In this document: positions 39,204 through 47,703 of the stretch, one piece after another
Position numbering within the stretch: the first letter of the stretch is position 1
Layout: each line of letters begins with the position of its first letter
Assembly (NCBI RefSeq): GCF_023073335.1
Contig: NZ_JADPJG010000006.1
Location: 62,001-126,000, forward strand
Length of the DNA: 64,000 nt
Reading direction: 5' to 3'
DNA from: Bradyrhizobium sp. 21
GTDB taxonomy: Bacteria > Pseudomonadota > Alphaproteobacteria > Rhizobiales > Xanthobacteraceae
Translations under genes and position numbers: made by a program
The notes under the pieces: generated by a model
The model's input: only the letters and a program-made list of their open reading frames with translations
Told to the model about the DNA's origin: nothing
Database searches by the model: none

Positions 39204-39731
39204 TTACTCGATGCCTTGCAGCTCCGCGAGCTTCGTTCGTGCGGTCGCCTCGTCCAGCGCGACAAGCTCGGCCGGACCTGGATTCGCCTCTCCCGCCGTC
39301 GCAACGGAAACGACTGCGAGCCCAGCCAGGCCGCCGAGCACAGCTCCGCCCGTGGTGGCATCGTGCCGGGCACTGCTCTTGATGAGGTAAAAATGCGTTC
39401 GGCCCGCTTCCATTACGACCTCCCGTTTGGTGTCGCCGGGAAACATCAATTCGGTCACCAGTACTTCGTGGCGGCCGGCCGGCCGATCAGCATAGGCATA
39501 TTTCCCGGCCAGAACCTTCCCGAGCGGCGCACCATCGAGCTGCACCTCGCAGGCGCAGAACGCCATGCTGAGGCCATTTCGCTTGTCCTGCAGCAGTACG
39601 ATGCGCGCTTGCCCGGGGCGCGGAGGTCCGACCTTTTTGGACACGGACGCAAAATCGGTTCCGACCTGATCGCTGACGCACCCCGTCAGCATCGCGCCAA
39701 CGACAAACAACAACGCGCCCCATCGCAGCAT
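39204..39731 (-). CDS. DUF2846-like lipoprotein
   Basis: A 175-residue lipoprotein: MLRWGALLFVVGAMLTGC carries a lipobox (LTGC), so the mature N-terminal Cys18 is probably lipidated. The body (ARIVLLQDKRNGLSMAFCACEVQLDGAPLGKVLAGKYAYADRPAGRHEVLV) matches the DUF2846 pattern, followed by a Gly-rich hydrophobic segment (GGAVLGGLAGLAVV) typical of glycine-zipper domains. Probably anchored to the inner or outer membrane, with unknown role. It follows dnaE after about 90 bases. Confidence 0.75.
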   Translation of the reverse strand: MLRWGALLFVVGAMLTGCVSDQVGTDFASVSKKVGPPRPGQARIVLLQDKRNGLSMAFCACEVQLDGAPLGKVLAGKYAYADRPAGRHEVLVTELMFPGDTKREVVMEAGRTHFYLIKSSARHDATTGGAVLGGLAGLAVVSVATAGEANPGPAELVALDEATARTKLAELQGIE

Positions 39732-39822
39732 CACACGCCCCAGTCCATTCCCCGGGTGTATGCTAGCCAGAATCAGCGCAAGGTTGCAACAGTCTTGGTC
39801 ATGATGTTCGCCAGACCGGTGG

Positions 39823-42800
39823 CTACAGCTGCTGCACGTCCACGACACCCGCCACCGCCTTGATGGCGCCGGCGATCTGCGGCGAGACCTTGAAGCGACC
39901 GGGCAGCTTCATCTCGACCTCGGTCTCGAGGTCGAGCATCATCACCAGCGAGACTTCGCCGTCGCCGTTGGAGCGCGGCGCGATTCCCGGGCTGCCGACC
40001 TTTGGCGTCGCGCCGTTCGACGTCGCCATGTCGGGTCCGGCCAGACGCTTGGCGATCGAGTCCAGCGGCTTGGTATCCCGCACGAAGATGCGCAACCCCT
40101 TCTGCGTCTTGGCCGCGGCGTCATCGAGCGGCTCGGCATGCAGCACGCGGGCGCGGACGTCCTCGCCCTGCAGCTCGGCACCAAGCTGGAGCAGCACGGC
40201 AGCGCCCGGCTCCAGCACGTCGCGATATTGCGCGAGGCCTTCGGAGAACAGCACCGCCTCAAAGTGGCCCGTGGGATCAGATAGCCCCATGATGCCCATT
40301 TTGTTGCCGGTCTTGGTGCGCCGCTCCATGCGCGACACCACGGTGGCCGCGACCTTGCCGGCGGTCGCCCCGGTCTTCACCGCGCGCGAGAATTCCGCCC
40401 AGCTCTGAACGCGCAGCCGCTTCAGCACGGTGGCGTAATCGTCGAGCGGATGGCCGGACAGGAAGAAGCCGATAGCGTCATATTCGCGGCGCAGCCGCTC
40501 GGCCGGCAGCCACGGCTCGATCTGCGGCAGCATGATGGTCGGCGCATCGGCCGAGCTGCCGAACATGTCGTTCTGGCCAATAGTCTCGGCCTGATGCGTG
40601 CGCTGACAGGCGGCCAGGATCGAATCCGCGCCGGCGAAGACCCGGGCCCGGTTCGGCTCCAGCGTGTCGAAGGCGCCGGCAGCGGCGAGACTTTCGATGA
40701 TGCGCTTGTTGATCGCGCGCGGATTGACCCGCGCTGCGAAGTCGGCGAGCGAGGTGAACAGGCCGCGTTTGGCGCGCTCCTCGATGATCTGGTCGATCGC
40801 CTGGATGCCGACGCCCTTGAGGGCTGCGAGCGCGTAATAGATCGTCTTGTCGCCGACCTCGAAGGTCGCGCTGGAGCGGTTGATGTTCGGCGGCTCGACC
40901 TTGATGCCGAGGCGCTGCGCCTCGGAGCGGAATTCGGAGAGCTTGTCCGTGTTGTTGAGATCGAGCGTCATCGACGCCGCGATGAACTCCACCGGGTAAT
41001 GCGCCTTCATGTAGGCGGTGTGATAAGACACCAGCGCATAGGCCGCCGCGTGGCTCTTGTTGAAGCCGTAGTCGGCGAATTTCGCCAGCAGCTCGAAGAT
41101 GGTGTCGGCCTGCCCCTTCGGCACGCCGTTCTTCACCGCGCCCGCGACGAAGATCTCGCGCTGCTTCTCCATCTCGGCGCGGATCTTCTTGCCCATGGCG
41201 CGGCGCAGCAGGTCGGCGTCGCCGAGCGAATAGCCCGACATCACCTGCGCGATCTGCATCACCTGTTCCTGGTAGATGATGACGCCGAAGGTCTCTTTGA
41301 GAATCGGCTCCAGCACGGGATGCAGATATTCCGGCTCCTCGTCGCCGTGCTTGCGCGCGCAATAGGTCGGGATGTTCGCCATCGGGCCCGGTCGATAAAG
41401 CGCGACCAGCGCGATGATGTCCTCGAAACGGTCGGGGCGCATGTCGACCAGCGCGCGCCGCATGCCCTGGCTTTCAACCTGGAACACGCCGACCACCTCG
41501 CCGCGCGCCAGCATCTGGTAGCTTTCGGCATCGTCGATTGGCAGCGTGGCGAGATCGACATGAACGTCGCGCGGCTTGAGCAGCTTGATGGCGACATCGA
41601 GCACGGTCAGCGTCTTGAGGCCGAGGAAGTCGAACTTCACGAGGCCCGCGGGTTCGACCCATTTCATGTTGAACTGGGTCACCGGCATGTCGGATTTGGG
41701 ATCGCGGTAGAGCGGCACGAGCTCGCTCAAGGGACGATCGCCGATCACGATGCCGGCGGCATGTGTCGAGGCGTGGCGGGTCAGGCCCTCGAGACGCTGG
41801 GCGATGTCGAAGGCCCGCGCCACCACCGGGTCTTCATCGCGGAACGCCTGAAGCTTCGGCTCGCTCTCGATCGCGGCGGCCAGCGTCACCGGCGCGGCCG
41901 GATTCTGCGGCACCAGTTTTGTGAGTTTGTCGACCTGGCCGTACGGCATCTGCAGCACGCGGCCGACGTCGCGGAGCACGCCGCGCGCCTGCAGCGTACC
42001 GAAGGTGATGATCTGCGCCACCTGGTCGCGGCCGTAGCGCTGCTGCACGTACTGGATCACCTCGCCGCGGCGGTCCTGGCAGAAATCGATGTCGAAGTCC
42101 GGCATCGAGACGCGTTCCGGATTGAGGAAGCGCTCGAACAGCAGGCCGAACTTGATCGGGTCGAGATCGGTGATGGTCAGCGCCCAGGCGACCAGCGAGC
42201 CTGCGCCGGAGCCGCGGCCCGGCCCGACCGGAATGCCCTGACCTTTGGCCCATTTGATGAAGTCGGCCACGATCAGGAAGTAGCCCGCGTATTTCATGCG
42301 CATGATGACGTCGAGCTCGAACGCCAGGCGCTTGCTGTAGTCCTCTTCAATCGTGCCCAGCGACAGGCCATGCACTTGCAGCCGGTTGGCGAGCCCCTCT
42401 TCCGCCTGCCGCTTCAATTCGGCCGCCTCGACCGCGGCGGCGTCGGAGCTTGCGGCAGCACCGACCGTGAAGAACGGCAGGATCGGCTTGCGCGTCATCG
42501 GGCGGAACGAGCAGCGCTCGGCGATCTCCACCGTCGAGGCGAGAGCCTCCGGAATGTCGGCGAACAACAGCGCCATCTCGGCGCGGGTCTTGAAGCGGTG
42601 ATCGGGCGTCAGCTGCTCGCGCTCGGTCTCCGCGATCAGCCGCCCGCCGGCGATGCAGAGCAGCGCGTCATGCGCTTCGTAATCGTCGGTCGCTGCGAAA
42701 TACGGCTCGTTGGTCGCGACCAGCGGCAGGCCCTTGGCGTAGGCGATGTCGATCAGGCCGCTTTCGACCCTCCGCTCCTTCTCGGTGTTGTGGCGCTGCA

Positions 42801-43326
42801 ATTCGATGTAGAGGCGGTCGCCGAACAGACTGGCCAGACGCTCGCAGCGCGCGGCCGCGAGCTCGGCATAACCGCCGGCAAGCGCCAGCGAGATCGGCCC
42901 GTCCGGACCGCCCGTCAGCGCGATCAGGCCTTCGGTCTCTCCCTCGAGCCAGTCGAATTTGATGTGGGGAGCATGGGTGTCGGGCGTCTCCAGGAACGCG
43001 CGCGAGTTCAGCCGCATCAGGCTGCGATAGCCGCGCTCCTGGGCAGCCAGCAGCACCACGCGCGAGGGCAGAAGCGCGTTGCGCGCGTTGGGATCCTGGT
43101 CGCCGAAATCGATCGCCAGCTCGCAGCCGACGATTGGCTGGATGCCGGAGCCCGCCATCTTGTCGGAGAACTCCAGCGCACCGAACATGTTGTCGGTGTC
43201 GGTCAGCGCCAAGGCCGGCTGATGATCTTTCTTCGCAAGCTCGGCGAGCTTGGCGATCTTGATCGAGCCCTTGAGCAGCGAATAGGCCGAGTGAACGTGA
43301 AGGTGGACAAATCCGGCGCTCGGCAT
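39823..43326 (-). CDS. dnaE: DNA polymerase III alpha subunit
   Basis: The replicative polymerase, 1167 residues. Domains: PHP (MPSAGFVHLHVHSAYSLLKGSIKIAKLAELA), polymerase core with the catalytic aspartates in PDFDIDFCQDRRGEVI (near 410), the fingers region with GPGRGSGAGSLVAW, the helix-hairpin-helix segment (LAALKGVGIQAIDQIIEERAK, near 840), and a C-terminal OB fold and tau-binding tail. The length agrees with DnaE1. The neighbouring upstream gene is the SOS-regulated micropeptide at 43518-43616. No LexA box lies directly before dnaE itself. Confidence 0.97.
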   Translation of the reverse strand: MPSAGFVHLHVHSAYSLLKGSIKIAKLAELAKKDHQPALALTDTDNMFGALEFSDKMAGSGIQPIVGCELAIDFGDQDPNARNALLPSRVVLLAAQERGYRSLMRLNSRAFLETPDTHAPHIKFDWLEGETEGLIALTGGPDGPISLALAGGYAELAAARCERLASLFGDRLYIELQRHNTEKERRVESGLIDIAYAKGLPLVATNEPYFAATDDYEAHDALLCIAGGRLIAETEREQLTPDHRFKTRAEMALLFADIPEALASTVEIAERCSFRPMTRKPILPFFTVGAAASSDAAAVEAAELKRQAEEGLANRLQVHGLSLGTIEEDYSKRLAFELDVIMRMKYAGYFLIVADFIKWAKGQGIPVGPGRGSGAGSLVAWALTITDLDPIKFGLLFERFLNPERVSMPDFDIDFCQDRRGEVIQYVQQRYGRDQVAQIITFGTLQARGVLRDVGRVLQMPYGQVDKLTKLVPQNPAAPVTLAAAIESEPKLQAFRDEDPVVARAFDIAQRLEGLTRHASTHAAGIVIGDRPLSELVPLYRDPKSDMPVTQFNMKWVEPAGLVKFDFLGLKTLTVLDVAIKLLKPRDVHVDLATLPIDDAESYQMLARGEVVGVFQVESQGMRRALVDMRPDRFEDIIALVALYRPGPMANIPTYCARKHGDEEPEYLHPVLEPILKETFGVIIYQEQVMQIAQVMSGYSLGDADLLRRAMGKKIRAEMEKQREIFVAGAVKNGVPKGQADTIFELLAKFADYGFNKSHAAAYALVSYHTAYMKAHYPVEFIAASMTLDLNNTDKLSEFRSEAQRLGIKVEPPNINRSSATFEVGDKTIYYALAALKGVGIQAIDQIIEERAKRGLFTSLADFAARVNPRAINKRIIESLAAAGAFDTLEPNRARVFAGADSILAACQRTHQAETIGQNDMFGSSADAPTIMLPQIEPWLPAERLRREYDAIGFFLSGHPLDDYATVLKRLRVQSWAEFSRAVKTGATAGKVAATVVSRMERRTKTGNKMGIMGLSDPTGHFEAVLFSEGLAQYRDVLEPGAAVLLQLGAELQGEDVRARVLHAEPLDDAAAKTQKGLRIFVRDTKPLDSIAKRLAGPDMATSNGATPKVGSPGIAPRSNGDGEVSLVMMLDLETEVEMKLPGRFKVSPQIAGAIKAVAGVVDVQQL

Positions 43327-43517
43327 GGTCGCGTGACGGCCTCTTGCAGATGAGATGGAGCGGTCGCCGGCACCAAGGGATCATGAGAGCATCCCTGCAC
43401 TCGCCCGGCCGACTCGCCTCGCAATGGTGAGGTCTCGCCGCCCCAGAGTCCACGCCGGAACGGCCGATCGGCCGCGTCGTCCCGCTTTTCCCCAACCAAG
43501 CCTGCCCAGCCCTAGGC

Positions 43518-43616
43518 TTAGAGTTGCGGTATGACTTGGGCCCAGATCGCGATCATCCCGACGAACAGCGCGATTGAGGCCAGCGCGGCGGCTTCTTCGA
43601 CGAAAATCCTGAACAT
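43518..43616 (-). CDS. 32-residue SOS-regulated single-span membrane protein (SidA-like candidate)
   Basis: A 32-codon gene that an ordinary size cutoff would miss. The product starts MFRIFVEEAAALASIALFVG, then continues through a hydrophobic core and a tryptophan (MIAIWAQ) to a short tail ending PQL. It is one membrane helix with an Arg at residue 3 and two Glu near the start. GGAG stands 6 bases before the ATG. The promoter at 43649-43677 is covered by two LexA boxes, so expression should rise on DNA damage. Caulobacter SidA, an SOS-induced 29-residue inner-membrane inhibitor of FtsW/FtsN, has the same architecture; I cannot judge homology from length and topology alone. It lies 191 bases upstream of dnaE. 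Confidence 0.72.
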   Translation of the reverse strand: MFRIFVEEAAALASIALFVGMIAIWAQVIPQL

Positions 43617-43633
43617 GGCTTGCTCCATGGTGA

Positions 43634-43648
43634 GAACGTATGAGGAAC
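43634..43648 (-). promoter_or_regulatory. LexA box 2 at the micropeptide gene
   Basis: GAACGTATGAGGAAC (plus strand) is an exact GAAC-N7-GAAC operator. It lies 8 bases beyond the GGAG ribosome-binding site, in the expected transcription start region. Confidence 0.85.
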
Positions 43649-43677
43649 ATTGTTCTCATTTCGTTCTCGGGAGTCAA
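43649..43677 (-). promoter_or_regulatory. Promoter of the SOS micropeptide gene
   Basis: On the minus strand TTGACT (43677-43672) and AACAAT (43654-43649) are separated by 17 bases, five and four matches to the consensus. LexA box 1 covers the spacer and -10, box 2 the start region, so LexA binding would block RNA polymerase. Confidence 0.7.
43652..43666 (-). promoter_or_regulatory. LexA box 1 at the micropeptide gene
   Basis: GTTCTCATTTCGTTC (plus strand) equals GAAC-N7-GAAC on the minus strand. Two perfect operators 18 bases apart (start to start) are unlikely by chance and suggest tight repression. Confidence 0.87.
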
Positions 43678-43725
43678 GCCACCTCGATCCTCTCCAAACG
43701 GAATGGTTAACCCGCTGAATTCGGA

Positions 43726-43758
43726 CAGAAAAAAGCCCCGGCCGATGGCCGGGGCTTT
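43726..43758 (-). terminator. Intrinsic terminator of the outer-membrane barrel gene
   Basis: A 12-bp perfect stem (AAAGCCCCGGCC/GGCCGGGGCTTT) with a GAT loop, followed on the minus strand by a T-rich stretch (TTTTTTCTG, partly paired). It lies 41 bases past the stop of the 43800-44519 gene. Confidence 0.9.
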
Positions 43759-43799
43759 CGCCAACCGCTCAGGTCGAGCGATCAATGGCAGTTCTTGGC

Positions 43800-44519
43800 T
43801 CAGTACCGGCCGAGCATCGGGCCGCCGAACTTGTAGTTCAGGCGGACGAGGCCCATGTCGACGTCCTGCTTGATGCTGTCGGTCTTCAGGCCCGCGAAGG
43901 TGACGTCCTTGTCGGACAGGAAGATGTGGTTGTATTCCACGCCCACCGACCAGTTCGGCGCGAAGCCGAACTCGAGGCCGGCGCCGACCGTGCCGCCCCA
44001 GCGGGTGTCGCTGTTCGACGCGAGGAGACCGCCAGTCGCCGTGCTGAAGACCTCGTTCTTGACGCCGACGACGGCCGCACCGCCCTTGGCGTACACGAGC
44101 ACGTTGTTCCAGGCGTAACCAACCTGACCGGTGATCAGACCAAACGAGTCGATCTTGGTGCGGTTGCGCTGAGCGAGCAGCGCGCTGACGTTGTCACCCG
44201 TGAAGTCGGCCCAGTTGCCCTGGCCTTCCACGCCGAACACCCACTGGCCCGACTGCATGCGATAGCCGATCTGGCCGCCAACCGTGCCGCCGGTCGCGTC
44301 GTGCGAACCCTCGCGGCCAACGGCAGCGAGATCCCAGGTCGCATGCGACGAAGCGCCGCCGCCGTTGATGCCGATATAGAAGCCGCTCCAGTCATAGATC
44401 GCGGCAACCATCGCCGGCGCCTTGGTGTAAGGCCGCGCAGCGAGGTCAGCAGCCACCGCCGGCGCAGCCGCGCCGAGCGCGATGAGGCTCACGGCAGCAA
44501 GCAACAAATTCTTTTTCAT
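43800..44519 (-). CDS. Outer-membrane beta-barrel protein (Omp25/opacity family)
   Basis: A 239-residue protein with a signal peptide (MKKNLLLAAVSLIALGAAAPAVAA), then YDWSGFYIGINGGGASSHATWD, typical of the OmpA-like 8-strand barrels (Omp25/RopB, DUF of Rhizobiales), alternating strands such as GGTVGGQIGYRMQSGQWVFGVEGQGNWAD, and a C-terminal KFGGPMLGRY. The family forms small pores or structural barrels in the outer membrane. It is single with a strong terminator and diverges from the DUF3551 pair. Bradyrhizobium genomes hold many paralogues. Confidence 0.9.
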   Translation of the reverse strand: MKKNLLLAAVSLIALGAAAPAVAADLAARPYTKAPAMVAAIYDWSGFYIGINGGGASSHATWDLAAVGREGSHDATGGTVGGQIGYRMQSGQWVFGVEGQGNWADFTGDNVSALLAQRNRTKIDSFGLITGQVGYAWNNVLVYAKGGAAVVGVKNEVFSTATGGLLASNSDTRWGGTVGAGLEFGFAPNWSVGVEYNHIFLSDKDVTFAGLKTDSIKQDVDMGLVRLNYKFGGPMLGRY

Positions 44520-44631
44520 TTGAGTCCCGTTCCAGTTTCGTCGTTAGGCCCCCGGGCCGTGGCGTCGTCATAACAGCGATCGACGGAATTGCTGTAACCT
44601 TGACGCAACAGTCCGCTTCAAAGGCCCGCCT

Positions 44632-44643
44632 TTCATTAATGAA
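44632..44643. promoter_or_regulatory. 12-bp perfect palindrome in the omp/DUF3551 divergent gap
   Basis: TTCATTAATGAA lies about 113 bases upstream of the barrel gene start and 129 bases upstream of the DUF3551 start. It could be an operator for a dimeric regulator; the sequence alone is not proof. Confidence 0.35.
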
Positions 44644-44771
44644 CGTTTAGCTGCGCGCGCTGGAAACCCTTTGAAACAAGTGTTTTCACGAGTTCCAATG
44701 TCGAGTACACGACTTACAGCGCGTGCGCGCGTAACAACGTCGCGCGCACATTCGCGTGATGGAGAATTGAA

Positions 44772-45089
44772 ATGTGCAGACGAATTGCTCTCCCCATTGT
44801 CGCCATATTCTCGCTCGCGCTCGCCACATTTGCGCTTGCGCCCGGCGCAAGCACGCCGGCGCGTGCGTTCGGCACGCACCATGCCTTCTGCCTCACCGGC
44901 GATGAATGGCCGGGGCTGAGCAATTGGACGTTCGACACCTACGCGCAGTGTCAGGCGAGCTCGTCGGGCCGCGCGCTCACCTGTATCGCGAACCCGTATT
45001 TCGCAGGCCAGAGCGATGATCCCTATGCGTATCAGAACAGGCCGCGCGCGCAGACGCCCGGTTATCCGCCGGGCTATGTCCTGCGCTGA
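44772..45089 (+). CDS. DUF3551 secreted protein
   Basis: A 105-residue exported protein with a signal peptide (MCRRIALPIVAIFSLALATFALAPGASTPARA) and a mature part holding two spaced cysteines (FDTYAQCQASSSGRALTCIANPYFAG), the hallmark of the DUF3551 family of Bradyrhizobiaceae. The role is unknown; a disulfide-bonded periplasmic peptide is likely. ATG has GGAG 7 bases ahead. The second DUF3551 gene follows after 1 base. Confidence 0.85.
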   Translation: MCRRIALPIVAIFSLALATFALAPGASTPARAFGTHHAFCLTGDEWPGLSNWTFDTYAQCQASSSGRALTCIANPYFAGQSDDPYAYQNRPRAQTPGYPPGYVLR

Positions 45090-45090
45090 G

Positions 45091-45339
45091 ATGCGCAGCG
45101 CCCGTCTCGCGCTCGCCACGATCGGCTTGCTGCTCGCGGGCGCGCCTGCGCACGCGCAGACCTACGATCCGAGCTATCCGGTCTGCATGCAGATCTACGG
45201 CCAAGTCGGCTATTTCGACTGCCGCTACGCCTCGCTCGAGCAATGCAGATATTTGGCCGTCGGCCGGTCGGCGTCGTGCGTGGCGAACCCGTATTTTGCG
45301 CGGAAGGAGCCCCCTCACCGCGGAAGGCGCCTCAATTAA
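45091..45339 (+). CDS. DUF3551 secreted protein, second copy
   Basis: An 82-residue paralogue of the previous protein: signal peptide MRSARLALATIGLLLAGAPAHAQ, then YPVCMQIYGQVGYFDCRYASLEQCRYLAVGRSASCVANPYFA, with four cysteines. The motif CxANPYFA is shared by both copies. The ATG at 45091 stands one base after the previous stop (TGAGATG), implying coupling; an ATG at 45076 is in frame. Function unknown. Confidence 0.8.
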   Translation: MRSARLALATIGLLLAGAPAHAQTYDPSYPVCMQIYGQVGYFDCRYASLEQCRYLAVGRSASCVANPYFARKEPPHRGRRLN

Positions 45340-45483
45340 ATCGGGACGCTGATATGCGGCCCGCCAGCGTCGAGCTTCCGGTGTTGACGGCGACCGATCC
45401 GGGTTTAAGTACGACAGACAAATCTTGCAGGGGTGGCGACGTTCGCTGGGCTGGTTCCCGTTGACGCCACCATTGCAGGACAC

Positions 45484-46803
45484 ATGACGACATCGCAGCA
45501 AGCGCCCTCGCCCCGCGCGACCGCAGCCTCCGCGTCCCCCCATCTCGCCATCGTCCTGTTCTCGCTCGCGATGGGCGGGTTTGCGATCGGGACCACCGAA
45601 TTCGCATCGATGAGCCTGTTGCCGTTTTTCGCCGCCGACCTCGGGGTTGACGAGCCGACCGCGGGACACGCGATCAGCGCCTATGCGCTCGGCGTCGTGC
45701 TGGGCGCACCGCTGATCACCGTGCTTGGCGCGCGGTTGGCGCGGCGCGCGCAGCTATTGGCGCTGATGACCGTGTTTGCGCTCGGCAACGCCCTCACCGC
45801 GCTGGCGCCAGGCTTTGGCTGGATGATCGCGGCCCGTTTTCTCGCGGGATTGCCGCATGGCGCCTATTTCGGCATCGCCGCGCTGGTTGCAGCCTCGCTG
45901 GTTCCTCAACATCGCCGCTCGCAGGCGATCGGCCAGGTGATGCTCGGCTTGACCGGCGCCACCATCATCGGCGTGCCCCTGGCCAATCTGATCGGGCAGG
46001 CCGCCGGCTGGCGCGCGAGCTTCGGCCTCGTATCGCTGCTGGCACTGCTCACGGTGCTGCTGTGCGCCCTGTTCGCGCCGCGCGACCAGGCAGGCCAGTC
46101 CGATCCGCTGCGCGAACTCGGCGCGCTGCGAAGCGGCCGCGTCTGGATCACGCTGGCGATCGGCGCCGTCGGCTTCGGCGGCATGTTCGCCGTCTACACC
46201 TATCTGGCGACGACGCTGATCGAGGTCACCAAGGTCAGCCCCGCGGTCATTCCGTTCTTCCTGGCCGTGTTCGGCATCGGCGCCACGCTCGGCAATCTGT
46301 TCGTGCCGCGCTTCGCGGACCGCGCACTGATGCCCACGGCAGGCGTCATCCTGTTGTTCTCAGCGGTCGCGCTGCTGGTCTTTCCGCTTGCCGCAGGCAA
46401 TCCCTGGGCGCTGGCGGCGGACATCTTCGCGATCGGCGCCAGCGTCTCGCTCGGCGCCATTCTCCAGACGCGGCTGATGGACGTCGCGGGAGACGCGCAG
46501 GCGCTCGCCGCCGCATTGAACCATTCGGCGTTCAACACCGCCAATGCGCTCGGCCCGTTCCTCGGCGGGCTCGCCATTCGCGAGGGGCTGGGGTGGACCT
46601 CCACGGGTCCCGTCGGCGCCGCGCTGGCGGTTCTCGGTTTCCTGATCTGGATCGTCGCCTATCGCGACACCGGATTCGCGCCGGCCGCGGTCAGCTCAGG
46701 AAGCAAGGCGGCTCCGCCGGAAAATCCGCCGGCGAGACCGGCGCCGCCGCTCGCGCCCGATGGTCGAAGCCGTTCGGATGCCGCCAGAGATCCGGTGGCG
46801 TGA
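45484..46803 (+). CDS. MFS transporter (AraJ/arabinose-efflux type)
   Basis: A 439-residue major facilitator with 12 predicted spans, of the DHA1/AraJ subfamily that exports sugars or drugs: GFAIGTTEFASMSLLPFFAADLGV, then RLARRAQLLALMTVFALGN (A-motif-like loop), GLPHGAYFGIAALVA, and a second half starting VWITLAIGAVGFGGMFAVYTYLATTLIEVT. AGGA stands 5 bases before the ATG at 45484; a frame 17 residues longer is less likely. The C-terminus has a proline-rich cytoplasmic tail. Substrate unknown. It stands alone. Confidence 0.87.
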   Translation: MTTSQQAPSPRATAASASPHLAIVLFSLAMGGFAIGTTEFASMSLLPFFAADLGVDEPTAGHAISAYALGVVLGAPLITVLGARLARRAQLLALMTVFALGNALTALAPGFGWMIAARFLAGLPHGAYFGIAALVAASLVPQHRRSQAIGQVMLGLTGATIIGVPLANLIGQAAGWRASFGLVSLLALLTVLLCALFAPRDQAGQSDPLRELGALRSGRVWITLAIGAVGFGGMFAVYTYLATTLIEVTKVSPAVIPFFLAVFGIGATLGNLFVPRFADRALMPTAGVILLFSAVALLVFPLAAGNPWALAADIFAIGASVSLGAILQTRLMDVAGDAQALAAALNHSAFNTANALGPFLGGLAIREGLGWTSTGPVGAALAVLGFLIWIVAYRDTGFAPAAVSSGSKAAPPENPPARPAPPLAPDGRSRSDAARDPVA

Positions 46804-46838
46804 GGCGGTTCTCGCCGGACGAAGCAGGGGGCCCTGAC

Positions 46839-47597
46839 TCAGAGTCCTGAACCGGCCAGTGTCACGATCACAGGTCCGCCTCGGGTTGCGATCACGGTGT
46901 GTTCGTATTGAACGGTCGGCGCTTCGGGGCTGCTGTAGAGCGTCCACGGATCATCGCCATCCTGTGCCCACTCTGCGCCCAGGGACAGGAAAGGCTCGAC
47001 CGTGAACACGAGGCCCTCACTCATGACGCGGCGTTCGGAGCGATCGGGCCATGTTGCGATCTCCGTCGGCTCCTCGTGGAGCGACAGGCCGACACCGTGA
47101 CTGGCAAGGTTCCTGACCAGGCTGTAGCCGTTCTTCCGCGCAAAGGTCCCGATCGCCTGACCGATGCCGGCAATCGGTTTGCCGGCTCCGACCTGCCGCA
47201 GGCCCGTCCACATCGCCCGCCTCCCGTCCCTGCAAAGACGTTCGACCGCACGGGTCACGGGTGGAACGGCGAACGAGGCTCCCGTATCCGCAAAGAAGCC
47301 GTTCTTCTCCGCTGACACGTCGATGTTGACGAGGTCGCCGCGCGCGATCCGTCGCTCACCCGGGATGCCATGGGCGATCTCCTCGTTGACGCTGATGCAG
47401 GTCGCCCCGGGAAAGTCGTAGGCCAGCTCGGGAGCCGAACGCGCGCCGGCAGCATCCAGGAGTGTTCGCCCGATCTGGTCGAGCTCGGAGGTGGTCATGC
47501 CCGGCTCGAGCGCCTTCCCCATGGCCTCCAGGGTAATGGCGACGATGCGCCCAATCTCTTTCAGGCGGGTGAGGTCGTTGTCGTCAGAGATTGTCAT
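46839..47597 (-). CDS. map: Methionine aminopeptidase, type I
   Basis: Removes the initiator methionine. The 252-residue pita-bread enzyme has the five metal ligands: two Asp in NIDVSAEKNGFFADTGAS, His in LASHGVGLSLHEEP, and Glu in FTVEPFL and QYEHTV. A HGIPGER substrate-site histidine is present. ATG 47597 is chosen; upstream residues in frame look like noise. Map is probably also encoded elsewhere in this genome as a housekeeping copy, so this one may be secondary; that is inference. It lies downstream of the histidine kinase gene. Confidence 0.87.
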   Translation of the reverse strand: MTISDDNDLTRLKEIGRIVAITLEAMGKALEPGMTTSELDQIGRTLLDAAGARSAPELAYDFPGATCISVNEEIAHGIPGERRIARGDLVNIDVSAEKNGFFADTGASFAVPPVTRAVERLCRDGRRAMWTGLRQVGAGKPIAGIGQAIGTFARKNGYSLVRNLASHGVGLSLHEEPTEIATWPDRSERRVMSEGLVFTVEPFLSLGAEWAQDGDDPWTLYSSPEAPTVQYEHTVIATRGGPVIVTLAGSGL

Positions 47598-47703
47598 GCC
47601 AGGGCTCGTTCCGAAAGCCGGGGCATAGCGCTTGTAAAGGCGGCTTGCAAACCGGAGCTTGAACGCTCGCGGGCGCGAACTGAAGCCCGCCGAAACGGCG
47701 TGT

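Noticed and set aside
40450..43353. 967-codon frame opposite dnaE
   Set aside because: It mirrors dnaE, whose motifs are complete; no RBS or domain supports the antisense frame.
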